Source: Allorhodopirellula heiligendammensis
GTDB lineage: Bacteria > Planctomycetota > Planctomycetia > Pirellulales > Pirellulaceae
Length of the DNA stretch: 64,000 bases
NCBI RefSeq assembly: GCF_007860105.1
Contig: NZ_SJPU01000002.1
Location: forward strand, 1,291,739-1,355,738
Direction: 5' to 3'
Under the pieces are notes generated by a model. It was not told the origin of the DNA. It saw only the letters and a list, made by a program, of their open reading frames with translations, and made no database searches. This document shows, one piece after another, positions 36,379 to 44,646 of this stretch (position 1 is its first letter; each line of letters begins with the position of its first letter). Both the position numbers and the translations under genes were made by a program.

Positions 36379-37161
36379 TCAGCTTCGATCGATCGATTCT
36401 TCAAATCGTTCGATTGAAATCGCCAGGCCGTCCTCGTTGGACTCAACGATTGCGCCACAGAGCCTCACGTCACGGGTGGCGACGTGAAAGTGACAGGGCT
36501 CGAACGTCATCGTGGTTTTGGTGACGCGTCCCACGTCGCGCCCGATGATGCTGTCGTAGGGACCACACATGCCCACGTCGCACTGCATCGCTGTGCCGCC
36601 GGCCATCACGTGGGCATCGGCGGTGGGGACGTGGGTATGGGTTCCCAGTACCGCGGTGACCCGGCCGTCGAGGTAGCGGGCGATGGTCTGTTTGTCAGAG
36701 GTCGCCTCGGCATGGACATCGACGAGAATCGCATCGGTTTGCCCGGCCATATCCTCCAATGCCCGATCGATGGCGGTAAAGGGGCAATCCACTGGTCGCA
36801 TGAAAACGCGGCCGAGGATCGAGATCACGCCCAGGCGTCCGGCTGGTGTGGGCACGATCACCCACGTACGTCCCGACGCATCGGTGGGATAGTTTGCTGG
36901 TTTGACGATCCGCTGACTCTTCTCCAGCACCGGAATGATTTCGGCGCGACGGTAGAGGTGATCGCCCATCGTGATCGCGTCGACGCCCGATTCGATCAGG
37001 CGTCGATACTGACGGGGCATCAATCCCGAGCCATCCGCTGCGTTCTCAGCATTGATCACGAGGGCATCGAGTCGATGCTGTTCTTTCAATCCGACGGCGC
37101 GATCGAGCACCGCCGAGTAGCCCGGTTTACCGACGACATCGCCTAGGAACAAAAATCGCAC
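36379..37161 (-). CDS. ymdB: YmdB-family metallophosphoesterase (TIGR00282)
   Basis: 260 residues, the normal length. It is a calcineurin-like phosphodiesterase: FLGDVVGKPG near the N-terminus holds the first metal Asp, then INAENAADGSGL (Asn/Glu ligands), GVDAITMGDHLYRR, VDVHAEATSDKQ, and VLGTHTHVPTADAH with the final metal histidines. In Bacillus the orthologue hydrolyses 2',3'-cAMP and affects biofilm genes. Here it follows the S1 gene by 13 bp, an apparent two-gene unit. Confidence 0.92.
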   Translation of the reverse strand: MRFLFLGDVVGKPGYSAVLDRAVGLKEQHRLDALVINAENAADGSGLMPRQYRRLIESGVDAITMGDHLYRRAEIIPVLEKSQRIVKPANYPTDASGRTWVIVPTPAGRLGVISILGRVFMRPVDCPFTAIDRALEDMAGQTDAILVDVHAEATSDKQTIARYLDGRVTAVLGTHTHVPTADAHVMAGGTAMQCDVGMCGPYDSIIGRDVGRVTKTTMTFEPCHFHVATRDVRLCGAIVESNEDGLAISIERFEESIDRS

Positions 37162-37174
37162 CGGTGCTGATCAC

Positions 37175-38872
37175 CTACCAACGCAGTCCGAAACGCTCGC
37201 CACCGGTGTCGCGATTGTTGCCGCCTTTGAGCGGGCCGCTGTGTTGCGGTTGGATGGCGACGTCACGCGGTGGTTCGTCGACTTCCTCTTCCGCTTTGGT
37301 GGCAACCGGCTCGTTGGCGGCCAGGGCGGCTTTGATCGACAGACCAATCTTCTGCGCGTCGCGATCGAAACTGAGGATTTTGACTTCGACAGTGTCGCCC
37401 GCATTCACCACGCTGCTGACTTTGGACACCCGGTGGTTGGCCAGTTCACTGATGTGGACGAGGCCTTCAACGCCTGCGGCCAAACGCACGAAGCAACCGA
37501 AATCAGCGGTCTTGGTCACGGTACCCGAATGCAACGAACCGACGGCGAATTCACTCTCGGCGGTATCCCATGGATTTTCGAGCAGGTCGCGGTATGACAA
37601 ACCGATCTTGCCAGTTTGCTTGTCGATCTTGTCGACTTTGACCTTCACTTTCTGGCCTTCCTTGATCACGTCGCTGGGGTGCTTGACGCGGTCCCAGCTC
37701 AACTTGCTGACGTGAATCAGACCATCGAGTCCGCCGAGGTCGACGAATGCGCCGAAATCGCGAACGCTCCGCACGATGCCCTCGAGGATATCGCCCGCTT
37801 CGATCTTTTCGAGTTGTTCTTGACGCTTGGATTCACGCTCACGTTCGAGGATCGCTCGCCGGCTGATGACGAGGTTGCCACGTCGTGCATTGGCTTCATT
37901 GACCAAGCAGACCATCTTCTGATCGACAAATTCCGACAGGTCTTCGACGCGGTACTCGGTGACTTGGCTGATCGGCATGAACGCCTTGATCGAGCCCACT
38001 TGGCACTCCAGCCCACCGGTATTGTGTCCGGTCACAAGTGCTTCGACGACGGAGCCCTCGTCGATATCGTCCCAGTCGCTGACTTCGATCGCCGATCCTG
38101 GCAAGGTGCAGGAGTACAGGCCGTCTTCGCGGCTGAAGCCACGGACGAGCACCTCGACGACGCTGCCCGGCGCCGGTTCCGCTTCGGTGAACTGCTCGAA
38201 AGGGACGGTGCCCTCGTCGGGCCCGCCGAGTGACACGAACACGGTGTCTTCTTTGATCTTCAAGACGGTGGCTTGGACGCGTGCGCCTTCCTCAAGCGAT
38301 CCGCGGCGATCGGGTAGACCGGCGGTGCCACCGTAGAACGAATCCAGGTCGGAATCGGCCAGCGAGGCATCCAGCTCGGCTTGCAAGTCATCGGACAAAC
38401 CATGCCGAATGTTTGGCACGCTGACCTTGCCGGGCTTGGGGGCTTCGACTTTGCGGGTGCTCGTGACGTCCTCGTCCGTTTCGCCAGCCAAGCGAGGGCG
38501 GGGCGCTTGCTTCTTTTGCCCGCCGCCGGATTTACCGCCCGATTTCGGTTTGGCTTTCTCGAGATCCTCGGTCGAAACTGCTGCGGGCGATTGTGGCTTG
38601 GCAACGCCAAGTCCCCGCGCAGCGAGTGGGCCACTGCCGATGCGTGGCAGCGGTGCCTTGGATTTCTTCGCCGCTACGGGGTTGGGTGTGGGTTGCGCAG
38701 GACTCTCGGTAGGTGCCGCAGAACTCTCCGCAGGTTGAGCCGAGTTCTCTGCACCCTCGCTCGGCGGCGCCGTATTGGGCGGAGAGGTTTCCGCAGGTGC
38801 CTCGGCAGCGTTGGCGGATGGGTCGGGGGAAGCGGAAGGCGGATTGGAGTCCGGATTCTCGGTCACTGACAT
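37175..38872 (-). CDS. rpsA: Ribosomal protein S1 homologue (four S1 domains)
   Basis: 565 residues from ATG 38872; the frame continues upstream to 39001 but the region is non-coding in character. The first about 190 residues are rich in Pro, Ala, Glu and Lys. Four S1/OB domains follow: LEEGARVQATVLKIKEDTVF, then DEGSVVEALVTGHNTGG, then AGDILEGIVRSVRDFGAFVD with GLIHVSKLSWDRVKHPSDVI, and VGSLHSGTVTKTADFGCFVR with GLVHISELANHRVSK. E. coli S1 has six domains; this shorter form with a disordered start is typical of this phylum. It binds mRNA at the 30S subunit. A general S1 RNA-binding role cannot be excluded. Co-transcribed with ymdB. Confidence 0.88.
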   Translation of the reverse strand: MSVTENPDSNPPSASPDPSANAAEAPAETSPPNTAPPSEGAENSAQPAESSAAPTESPAQPTPNPVAAKKSKAPLPRIGSGPLAARGLGVAKPQSPAAVSTEDLEKAKPKSGGKSGGGQKKQAPRPRLAGETDEDVTSTRKVEAPKPGKVSVPNIRHGLSDDLQAELDASLADSDLDSFYGGTAGLPDRRGSLEEGARVQATVLKIKEDTVFVSLGGPDEGTVPFEQFTEAEPAPGSVVEVLVRGFSREDGLYSCTLPGSAIEVSDWDDIDEGSVVEALVTGHNTGGLECQVGSIKAFMPISQVTEYRVEDLSEFVDQKMVCLVNEANARRGNLVISRRAILERERESKRQEQLEKIEAGDILEGIVRSVRDFGAFVDLGGLDGLIHVSKLSWDRVKHPSDVIKEGQKVKVKVDKIDKQTGKIGLSYRDLLENPWDTAESEFAVGSLHSGTVTKTADFGCFVRLAAGVEGLVHISELANHRVSKVSSVVNAGDTVEVKILSFDRDAQKIGLSIKAALAANEPVATKAEEEVDEPPRDVAIQPQHSGPLKGGNNRDTGGERFGLRW

Positions 38873-38987
38873 GATTCGGCGTCGGCAAGCAGGAGCGGGG
38901 TTATGAAACAAGGGTCCTTGAGCCTGCAGTCTAGCAATCCGAACGCTCAACCGGTAGCCTTCGGTGAATCCCAGGTTTAAATGAGCG

Positions 38988-39045
38988 TTGGATGAGACCA
39001 TTGTCCCGTCCGAGCCTCGTTTTCACGCTCGGGACAATGATCCCA
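38988..39045. repeat. Dispersed inverted repeat, copy 2
   Basis: gaccattgtcccg (38996-39008) is the left arm; cgggacaatgatccca (39030-39045) is the right arm. The core attgtcccg (39000-39008) pairs perfectly with cgggacaat (39030-39038), and cgagc/gctc pair inside it. It lies between the divergent S1 and 39072 genes, upstream of the accepted start. Confidence 0.8.
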
Positions 39046-39071
39046 AGGTACTTTCAGCCCCCCCTCTACTC

Positions 39072-39602
39072 ATGCCTAGTATCGACGCGTTTTTCGCTCC
39101 AACCTTCGATCGACTGCCCTCGAGACTTCGCGACGCAATCACCGAGACGCCGCTGCCGAGTCTCGCAGCTGGACCGCATGTGACGGCTTTAGCGGATGTC
39201 CTCCAGAAACCCACGACACTGCAGGTATCGTCGGGCGGCGAAGACGATTCACCGCTACCATCGCTGGCGCTCTCTGGGCTGTGGCTGCTCGCGGGGGATC
39301 TGGACCGCAGTCACACGATCAGCCAAGACGATTCGTCTGCGGCGGGGAGCTTTTGGCATGGGATCATGCACCGCCGTGAGGGTGATTATTCCAATGCCGG
39401 CTATTGGTTTCGCCGCGTTGGGTCTCATCCCGTTGTCAACGATCTGGCAGGCAGGTACGCAGACGACTACGGCGATCCATATCGATTCATCAACGCGGTC
39501 GAGACGGCCTGCAAGAGACGCGATGCAGATCGAATGGCTCGCCTGCAACAAATTCAGTGGACCGAGTGGCAACTGTTGTTGCAGGACTGCATGCTGGCAT
39601 GA
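39072..39602 (+). CDS. Conserved hypothetical protein
   Basis: 176 residues from ATG 39072. A longer frame from a TTG at 38988 would encode the dispersed repeat and is rejected. There is no recognised domain; FWHGIMHRREGDYSNAGYWF near 95-115 followed by RRVGSHPV is distinctive and looks like a TPR-like helical pair. It is probably cytoplasmic. It overlaps the next gene by 4 bp (ATGA), so a functional link with the AEC transporter is possible. Confidence 0.8.
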   Translation: MPSIDAFFAPTFDRLPSRLRDAITETPLPSLAAGPHVTALADVLQKPTTLQVSSGGEDDSPLPSLALSGLWLLAGDLDRSHTISQDDSSAAGSFWHGIMHRREGDYSNAGYWFRRVGSHPVVNDLAGRYADDYGDPYRFINAVETACKRRDADRMARLQQIQWTEWQLLLQDCMLA

Positions 39603-40720
39603 CGCTGCTTACTGGCATGACATTGCTTAATGGCATGACATTGGGGCCGAGCAGTGTCCTGGCCGTCTCCGATATTGCTCATGCGCCGTTTTGGGTGCAA
39701 TTTACCCAGATCGTCGGCAGTGTGCTGGGGGTGTTTCTGATCATTGGCATCGGAGCTTTTTGCCGATCGCAGAAATGGCTGTCCCGTGAAGCCGACTTTT
39801 CACTGGCCAAGATCACCGCCAATGTGCTGATGCCGGCACTCTTCCTCGACCGTATCCTCAATGATGAGACTCTCGACGCCTTGTCGACGGCGTGGGTGCC
39901 GCCGCTGTTCGGGTTCGGCTTCACCACCGGTGGACTTCTATTGGCATGGCTGATCGCTCGCGCTGCCGGGCCTTGGGTGGGGCTGAAAACGGATGCTCAG
40001 CAGCGGGCCTTTGCGATTTGTGCGGGCATCGCCAACTACGGCTACATCCCGCTGCCACTTTCGCAGATTTTCTATCCGAGTGCCGAGGTGGAACTCATTC
40101 TGCACAATGTGGGCGTCGATCTCGCGCTGTGGAGTGTCGGCATTGCGATCATTTCGGGCGGCACTCGGTCGGCCGCGGGTGCAGCTGGTGGCGAGCAAAA
40201 CGCTCCCATGAGAAGCAGCTTTCCGCGTTTGGGACTGTTTGGCAAGATCCTCCCGGCGCTCACGAGTGCGCCGTTGATTGCAGTCGTCATTGCGTTGTCG
40301 ATTCGCTCGCTCAACTGGGACGCGATGATCCCGCCGTCACTCATGAAATCCATTCATCTGCTAGCTGGCGCGTCGATCCCTATGGGACTGTTGCTCAGTG
40401 GCGCGATTATCATTGATTTTCTACGTGCGGCGCAGTGGACAGGTGCCACTCCCGTAATCCTATTATCGATTGGCTTTCGCCAACTTTTGATGCCGGTGAT
40501 CATGCTGGGGGTGGCCAGTGTCTGGGCGACCCAAACCGATATGAAGCACGTTTTAATATTGCAAGCGGCGATGTCGTCGGCGGTCTTTCCGATCGTCCTG
40601 ACCAGACTTTATCACGGCGATACCGCCACCGCCCTGCGCGTGGTGTTGTCGACTTCGTTGGCCGGGCTCGTGCTGATCCCGATCTGGATCTCGCTGGGGG
40701 CCTGGTGGCTGGGCGTGTGA
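39599..40720 (+). CDS. AEC family transporter (auxin efflux carrier superfamily)
   Basis: 373 residues from the ATG at 39599 overlapping the upstream stop. About 10 hydrophobic segments: VGSVLGVFLIIGIGAFCR, ANVLMPALFLDRIL, AFAICAGIANYGYIPLPLSQ (the NYGYIPLP region is typical), and a C-terminal LQAAMSSAVFPIVLTRLYHG. Substrate unknown; malate and similar carboxylates are known for other AEC members. The first 18 bases are repeated imperfectly three times, giving three in-frame ATG codons (39599, 39617, 39635), so the true start is uncertain. Confidence 0.88.
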   Translation: MTLLTGMTLLNGMTLGPSSVLAVSDIAHAPFWVQFTQIVGSVLGVFLIIGIGAFCRSQKWLSREADFSLAKITANVLMPALFLDRILNDETLDALSTAWVPPLFGFGFTTGGLLLAWLIARAAGPWVGLKTDAQQRAFAICAGIANYGYIPLPLSQIFYPSAEVELILHNVGVDLALWSVGIAIISGGTRSAAGAAGGEQNAPMRSSFPRLGLFGKILPALTSAPLIAVVIALSIRSLNWDAMIPPSLMKSIHLLAGASIPMGLLLSGAIIIDFLRAAQWTGATPVILLSIGFRQLLMPVIMLGVASVWATQTDMKHVLILQAAMSSAVFPIVLTRLYHGDTATALRVVLSTSLAGLVLIPIWISLGAWWLGV

Positions 40721-40850
40721 GTAGCAGCGTCTCTCCGAGACGCTATTCAATGGACGACAGGCTTCTAGATAAATCAATGTCTCCGAGACGCTGAGTTGGA
40801 TGCTCAATTTTTAAGGTTCTGATTCGAGTCTCGGAGAGACTCGGCTACTC
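40719..40850. repeat. Inverted repeat element between convergent genes, touching both stop codons
   Basis: gagtagc (40719-40725) pairs with gctactc (40844-40850). Inside are three related gtctc-type hairpin units: agcgtctc/gagacgct (40726-40744), a middle one at about 40778-40794, and gagtctc/gagactc (40826-40842). The left end overlaps the AEC stop codon (40718-40720) and the right end overlaps the stop codon of the RbsD/FucU gene (40845-40847). It could act as a bidirectional terminator. Confidence 0.75.
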
Positions 40851-41294
40851 ATCCATTCGCACGCCGACGCTAAGCAGCAAATTGGCGTAGCGTTGCTGGT
40901 CGCCGGTTTGAATGGTGAGCACATGATCAGCCGTGATGACGTGATCGTAGAAGGCCCACTTTTCGAGCGGTTGGAGTTGGACTTTGGATCCCGCTGCGGC
41001 AAACGAGGCACGGTAATCGTGCCATACTGGCGGATCACCATCGAGCGCGTACGGGCCCTCGGTTTCCGTTTGCATGGTCATCGCCGCTTCAATGGGAATC
41101 GCCGTCAGCAAAGCCTTCAGGGCTTGGTCGCAGGTGATCAAGCCCGGCGTTAGATTCATACTGACAAGTTTGGCGTGGGGCCCGCGTTTATTGAGAGCGG
41201 GGTAGTTTCCATCGGCGATGAGGATCGTGCTGTGATGTCCCGCTGCCGCCAGGATCGCGGAAATTTCAGGATGGATGAGCTGGGTCAGTAACAT
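40845..41294 (-). CDS. RbsD/FucU family protein (sugar mutarotase/pyranase)
   Basis: 149 residues. RbsD/FucU enzymes convert sugar anomers. Visible features: AAGHHSTILIADGNYPA with the catalytic His, SMNLTPGLITCDQALKALL, and the C-terminal YANLLLSVGV. FucU (L-fucose mutarotase) length and motif order fit better than D-ribose pyranase, but the sugar is not certain. It follows the gene at 41310 by 15 bp on the same strand and probably belongs to the minus-strand run of genes from 43676 down. Confidence 0.88.
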   Translation of the reverse strand: MLLTQLIHPEISAILAAAGHHSTILIADGNYPALNKRGPHAKLVSMNLTPGLITCDQALKALLTAIPIEAAMTMQTETEGPYALDGDPPVWHDYRASFAAAGSKVQLQPLEKWAFYDHVITADHVLTIQTGDQQRYANLLLSVGVRMDE

Positions 41295-41309
41295 CGAGTC
41301 GAGTCCATA

Positions 41310-42197
41310 CTACGGGGTTTCGGGGGCCGGCGCTGCCGGGTCTTGCTGAGGTGGGGCCGTCTTGGCGTCTTGCTTGGATTTTCTTCGTTCTTTGCGATTG
41401 GCTGGGTTGGGAGTCTCGCCCATCACTCGATCAGACGTGATCTTGATCCGCTGAGCCTTCACTTTGGTTTCATCGGGAGGATTGTAGAAACCCTCTACCT
41501 CGACCTCATCTCCAGCCTGAGCTAGCGAGAGATTGTTTACTTGAACTTCGATTTCAACGTCTTGGGTAACCATGGTGTTGACAGGAGTTCCGCCGGCCTG
41601 AACAGAGATGCCGCCTTGCGGGTTGACCATCATGAGCGTGCCGACCACGTCCACTTTGCCGCCCATCGACGCACCCGCTTGCCGTGGTTGGCGGCCAGCT
41701 TGATGAACGCCTGGGGTGAACCTCGCAGCTTGGTTCCGAGGCACCATGCCAGGGCCCAGCGGCGAGAAAATCTCGATTTTCTCAACCGGACTGATCGGCG
41801 CCCCATTGGGACCGATCGCCATCGCAAAGCGAATCGGGGTGCCCCGCTGGAGTGCTGCCGGCACTGCCTTGGCGGTGAAGCTTAACAGTGTGATGTCATC
41901 GGGAAACTGGACCATGCAGTCCGTGCCGTCTTCCCGCGTGACGATGATCACATTTCCGCGAGCGTCCTTGAGCGTCCCGCTGAACTTGGTCACCTCGTTC
42001 GCGGGTGCTCCCGTGGCATAACCTCCGGCGGCACCAGCGCCACCTGCGGTACCAACGCCCCCTGCGGCACCGATGGGCGCCGCGTTTTGACACTGGGCCA
42101 GCGGGCAGAGAACAATCGAACACACCACTGCCGCCGAAAGTCCGGCGGTGAACGACGGTGAGATACGAAGGCGGCGACGTGAGTATCGATTTCGCAT
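41310..42197 (-). CDS. Secreted hypothetical protein, Gly/Ala-rich N-terminus
   Basis: 295 residues from ATG 42197. It has a signal peptide (SFTAGLSAAVVCSIVLCPLA), then a Gly/Ala-rich segment, then beta-strand-rich regions with FSGTLKDARGNVIIVTREDG and PDETKVKAQRIKITSDRV; the last about 30 residues are Lys/Pro/Ala-rich. The pattern of short OB-like units recalls DUF5666-type secreted proteins, but I do not claim a family. A longer frame up to 42314 would overlap ndk and is rejected. Upstream gap to ndk is 113 bp. Confidence 0.75.
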   Translation of the reverse strand: MRNRYSRRRLRISPSFTAGLSAAVVCSIVLCPLAQCQNAAPIGAAGGVGTAGGAGAAGGYATGAPANEVTKFSGTLKDARGNVIIVTREDGTDCMVQFPDDITLLSFTAKAVPAALQRGTPIRFAMAIGPNGAPISPVEKIEIFSPLGPGMVPRNQAARFTPGVHQAGRQPRQAGASMGGKVDVVGTLMMVNPQGGISVQAGGTPVNTMVTQDVEIEVQVNNLSLAQAGDEVEVEGFYNPPDETKVKAQRIKITSDRVMGETPNPANRKERRKSKQDAKTAPPQQDPAAPAPETP

Positions 42198-42310
42198 GGA
42201 GTAGTTCCGAGAAAAGGTGATGGTGAACCGCCCAATCATAACCGATTGGAAATCGATTTGCCCGCTCACAACGACGCCGGCTGGAGAAGAAACCTCGGTC
42301 GAGGCTCGCT

Positions 42311-42769
42311 TCACTCGTCGTCGGTACGCATGAACCCGGTGAGGCAGAGCGAATAGTCGCAGAGTTCTTCGCTGCGAAAGTACAGATCCAGTTCGCGTTC
42401 CGCGGACGCTTCGGAGTCGCTCGCGTGGACCAGGTTCATTTGGCGGCTGCTGCTGAAATCGCCTCGCAGTGTCCCCGGTGCGGCTTTAAGCCCATTGGTG
42501 GCACCGAGCATCTCCCGCACGACGCCAATCGCTTCGAGTCCTTCCAAGGCGACCGCTACGACCGGGGCCGACGTGATGAAGTCTTCGAGCGACTGATAAA
42601 AAGGCTTCTCAACGTGTTCGGCGTAGTGTTTGCGGGACAATTCAGGGGTGACCTGCAGCATCTTCAAGCCGATGATTTGTAATCCCTTGGCCTCGAAACG
42701 GGACAAGACTTCGCCAATCAAGCGGCGTTGGACACAATCGGGTTTGAGCAGAATCAGTGAGCGTTGCAT
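42311..42769 (-). CDS. ndk: Nucleoside diphosphate kinase
   Basis: 152 residues from ATG 42769; a TTG four codons upstream is less likely. It transfers the gamma phosphate among nucleoside di- and triphosphates. Motifs: LILLKPDCVQRRLIGEVLSR, KHYAEHVEKPFYQSLEDFI, GATNGLKAAPGTLRGDF and NLVHASDSEASAEREL. The catalytic His is in NLVHASDS; the usual sequence is NxVHGSDS, so Gly to Ala is a small change. The C-terminus is slightly extended. Confidence 0.94.
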   Translation of the reverse strand: MQRSLILLKPDCVQRRLIGEVLSRFEAKGLQIIGLKMLQVTPELSRKHYAEHVEKPFYQSLEDFITSAPVVAVALEGLEAIGVVREMLGATNGLKAAPGTLRGDFSSSRQMNLVHASDSEASAERELDLYFRSEELCDYSLCLTGFMRTDDE

Positions 42770-42824
42770 GGAGTTCGACAATTTTGTTGACGGAGATTGA
42801 AAGAGTAGCGAGCGCAGAAAATAC

Positions 42825-43235
42825 TCAAGAACCAGCCTCCTTTGAAGTCCGGGCGTCCAACCATGCCATCAGCACACCGCCGAAAAACGTCCAGGCGCTT
42901 TCACCAACAGCCCACCAAGCGGGCAACCCCGCCATCGAGTCGACGATCAGTTGGAGGAATCCGAAGGACATCGTTCCGATCGCGGCCCACCGGATCAGTG
43001 GGCGATAACGCGGCAAATCTGCGGCGATCACGAGCAGGAATACCCCCACGTAGCCGTAAAACAACGACAGATTTCGCGCCAAATAAAACGTCAGCGGTGA
43101 ATCTGGAAACGGTTCGATGCCTAGCCAGAGAGAGATTTCTGCGATCCAGTGACTCGGCATCAACGCCGCCCCGAAGGCCAGCAGCGCAGCGCCGCCAATG
43201 ACACGCAGATAAACCAGCAGGTAAACGGGAGGCAT
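42825..43235 (-). CDS. Small membrane protein, function unknown
   Basis: 136 residues with four hydrophobic segments (LRVIGGAALLAFGAALM, LFYGYVGVFLLVIAADL, AAIGTMSFGFLQLIVDSM, SAWTFFGGVLMAWLD). No family recognised. It lies 3 bp after the thioesterase gene on the same strand and upstream of ndk. Confidence 0.75.
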   Translation of the reverse strand: MPPVYLLVYLRVIGGAALLAFGAALMPSHWIAEISLWLGIEPFPDSPLTFYLARNLSLFYGYVGVFLLVIAADLPRYRPLIRWAAIGTMSFGFLQLIVDSMAGLPAWWAVGESAWTFFGGVLMAWLDARTSKEAGS

Positions 43236-43238
43236 CGC

Positions 43239-43676
43239 TCACTCCCACGGTAACGGTGGTGGCGTGGCGCGGACCCGCACTGCGGCCGCAGCCTCCGCGG
43301 GGACTTCGAGGGCTCGGTGTTGGGTCAAATCCACGAATACCCAGCGGGTACTCGCCCGGCACAATAGCTGTTTGTCGGCAGGACGACAGATCTGGTAACT
43401 GCGCGTGCAGGCGTAACGGCGGATGTCACTGATCCATGTGCGGACTACGATTTCATCGCCCCCGAACGCGGCCGCGCGATACGTGATTTGATGATCACGG
43501 ACCACCCATCCAAGCCCCTTTGCTAATGCTGCCGCAGCATCCCACCCCCCCACGGCGTTGTGGTCGCGAGCCGCCCAGAGCGTCCACTGCAGATACTGCA
43601 GGTTGTGCACGTGCGCCTGTGCATCCACCTCATCATCAGACACGGTGTGACAGAGATCAAAATAATCGTGAGGCAT
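43239..43676 (-). CDS. Acyl-CoA thioesterase (hotdog, 4HBT family)
   Basis: 145 residues from the ATG at 43676. The longer frame to 43802 adds a hydrophobic stretch that is probably non-coding. The hotdog pattern is visible: DDEVDAQAHVHNLQYLQWTL with the catalytic-region Asp and His, then IVVRTWISDIRRYACTRSYQ and RASTRWVFVDLTQHRA. It is typical of YbgC/4HBT enzymes that hydrolyse acyl-CoA. Start of a minus-strand run with the 42825 gene. Confidence 0.85.
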   Translation of the reverse strand: MPHDYFDLCHTVSDDEVDAQAHVHNLQYLQWTLWAARDHNAVGGWDAAAALAKGLGWVVRDHQITYRAAAFGGDEIVVRTWISDIRRYACTRSYQICRPADKQLLCRASTRWVFVDLTQHRALEVPAEAAAAVRVRATPPPLPWE

Positions 43677-43828
43677 GTCGATATTTCGAGGGCACGTGGC
43701 AAGTAAGTTAATAAAAAGCAGCAAAAACAGGAAAATCGAGCAACCGATTCGATCCGATGGGATAGCAGTCGCGTAAAATAGCCCACCTGAAGTCCCATAC
43801 AACCGGTCTGTCCGATTGGAGTCGCCTG

Positions 43829-44536
43829 ATGTCCCGCCGTTCTCGCTCGCCTAAAATGATATCGCCCGCACGTCCCCTGATGACGAAGCTGGTAGTCCTC
43901 CTGGTAACCGTTTTTGCCTGGCCGCTGGCAACTCGTGTGCACGGCGAAGAAACCACAGCAAAATCGGCCGCTGCTACCACAGAAACGCCCCAGCAAGCCG
44001 TGGCGATTTTGGCGGGTGGTTGTTTCTGGTGCACGGAAGCGGTGTTCGAACGCATGGACGGTGTCACCGACGTGGTGTCGGGATACATCGGCGGTAAGAT
44101 CCCCAATCCTACCTATCAACAAGTTTGTACAGGAATGACTGGGCATGCCGAGGCGTCTCAGATCTTTTATGACCCCAGCAAAACATCTTACCAGGAGCTG
44201 TTGAAGGTGTTTTTCAAGACCCACGATCCCACCACGCTCAATCGCCAGGGGGTTGACACTGGCACCCAGTACCGCAGCGCGATTTTCTACGAAGATGAAG
44301 AACAGAAAAAGATTGCTGTCGACTACATCAAAGAGCTCGACAAGCACGGGGGATTCCGCAATCCAATCGTGACGACCGTGGGGCCGGCCACCACGTTTTA
44401 TCCCGCCGAGGAGTATCATCAGGACTACTTCCGGCGTAACCCTTACGCCGCTTATTGCCAACGCGTTGTCGTCGAAAAAGTGCGTAAGTTTAACTACAAC
44501 TTTCGCGACAAAATCAAGCCGGAATTGAAAAAGTAG
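43829..44536 (+). CDS. msrA: Peptide-methionine (S)-S-oxide reductase, exported
   Basis: 235 residues. The core matches MsrA: GGCFWC at 63-68 (nucleophile Cys65), ERMDGVTDVVSGYIGG, GMTGHAEASQIFYDP, FKTHDPTTLNRQGVDTGTQY and YHQDYFRRNPYAAYC. A hydrophobic signal (LMTKLVVLLVTVFAWPLATR) precedes it, so the enzyme probably repairs oxidised proteins outside the cytoplasm. The start may be the ATG at 43829 or one at 43856 or 43880. No msrB is in the window. Confidence 0.93.
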   Translation: MSRRSRSPKMISPARPLMTKLVVLLVTVFAWPLATRVHGEETTAKSAAATTETPQQAVAILAGGCFWCTEAVFERMDGVTDVVSGYIGGKIPNPTYQQVCTGMTGHAEASQIFYDPSKTSYQELLKVFFKTHDPTTLNRQGVDTGTQYRSAIFYEDEEQKKIAVDYIKELDKHGGFRNPIVTTVGPATTFYPAEEYHQDYFRRNPYAAYCQRVVVEKVRKFNYNFRDKIKPELKK

Positions 44537-44646
44537 ATCGTTGTTTGGGCCGGGAATGAACCCTAGCCGTTGATGGTGTCGCGCGTTAAGTTTTTCGGCA
44601 GTTCTCTGCTGACCACCTTTCTTTCGCACGACGTCTTGGTAGCTCG

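Noticed and set aside
38873-39001. Extension of the S1 gene upstream of 38872
   Set aside because: The extra sequence is not S1-like and overlaps the gap with the divergent gene and the dispersed repeat.
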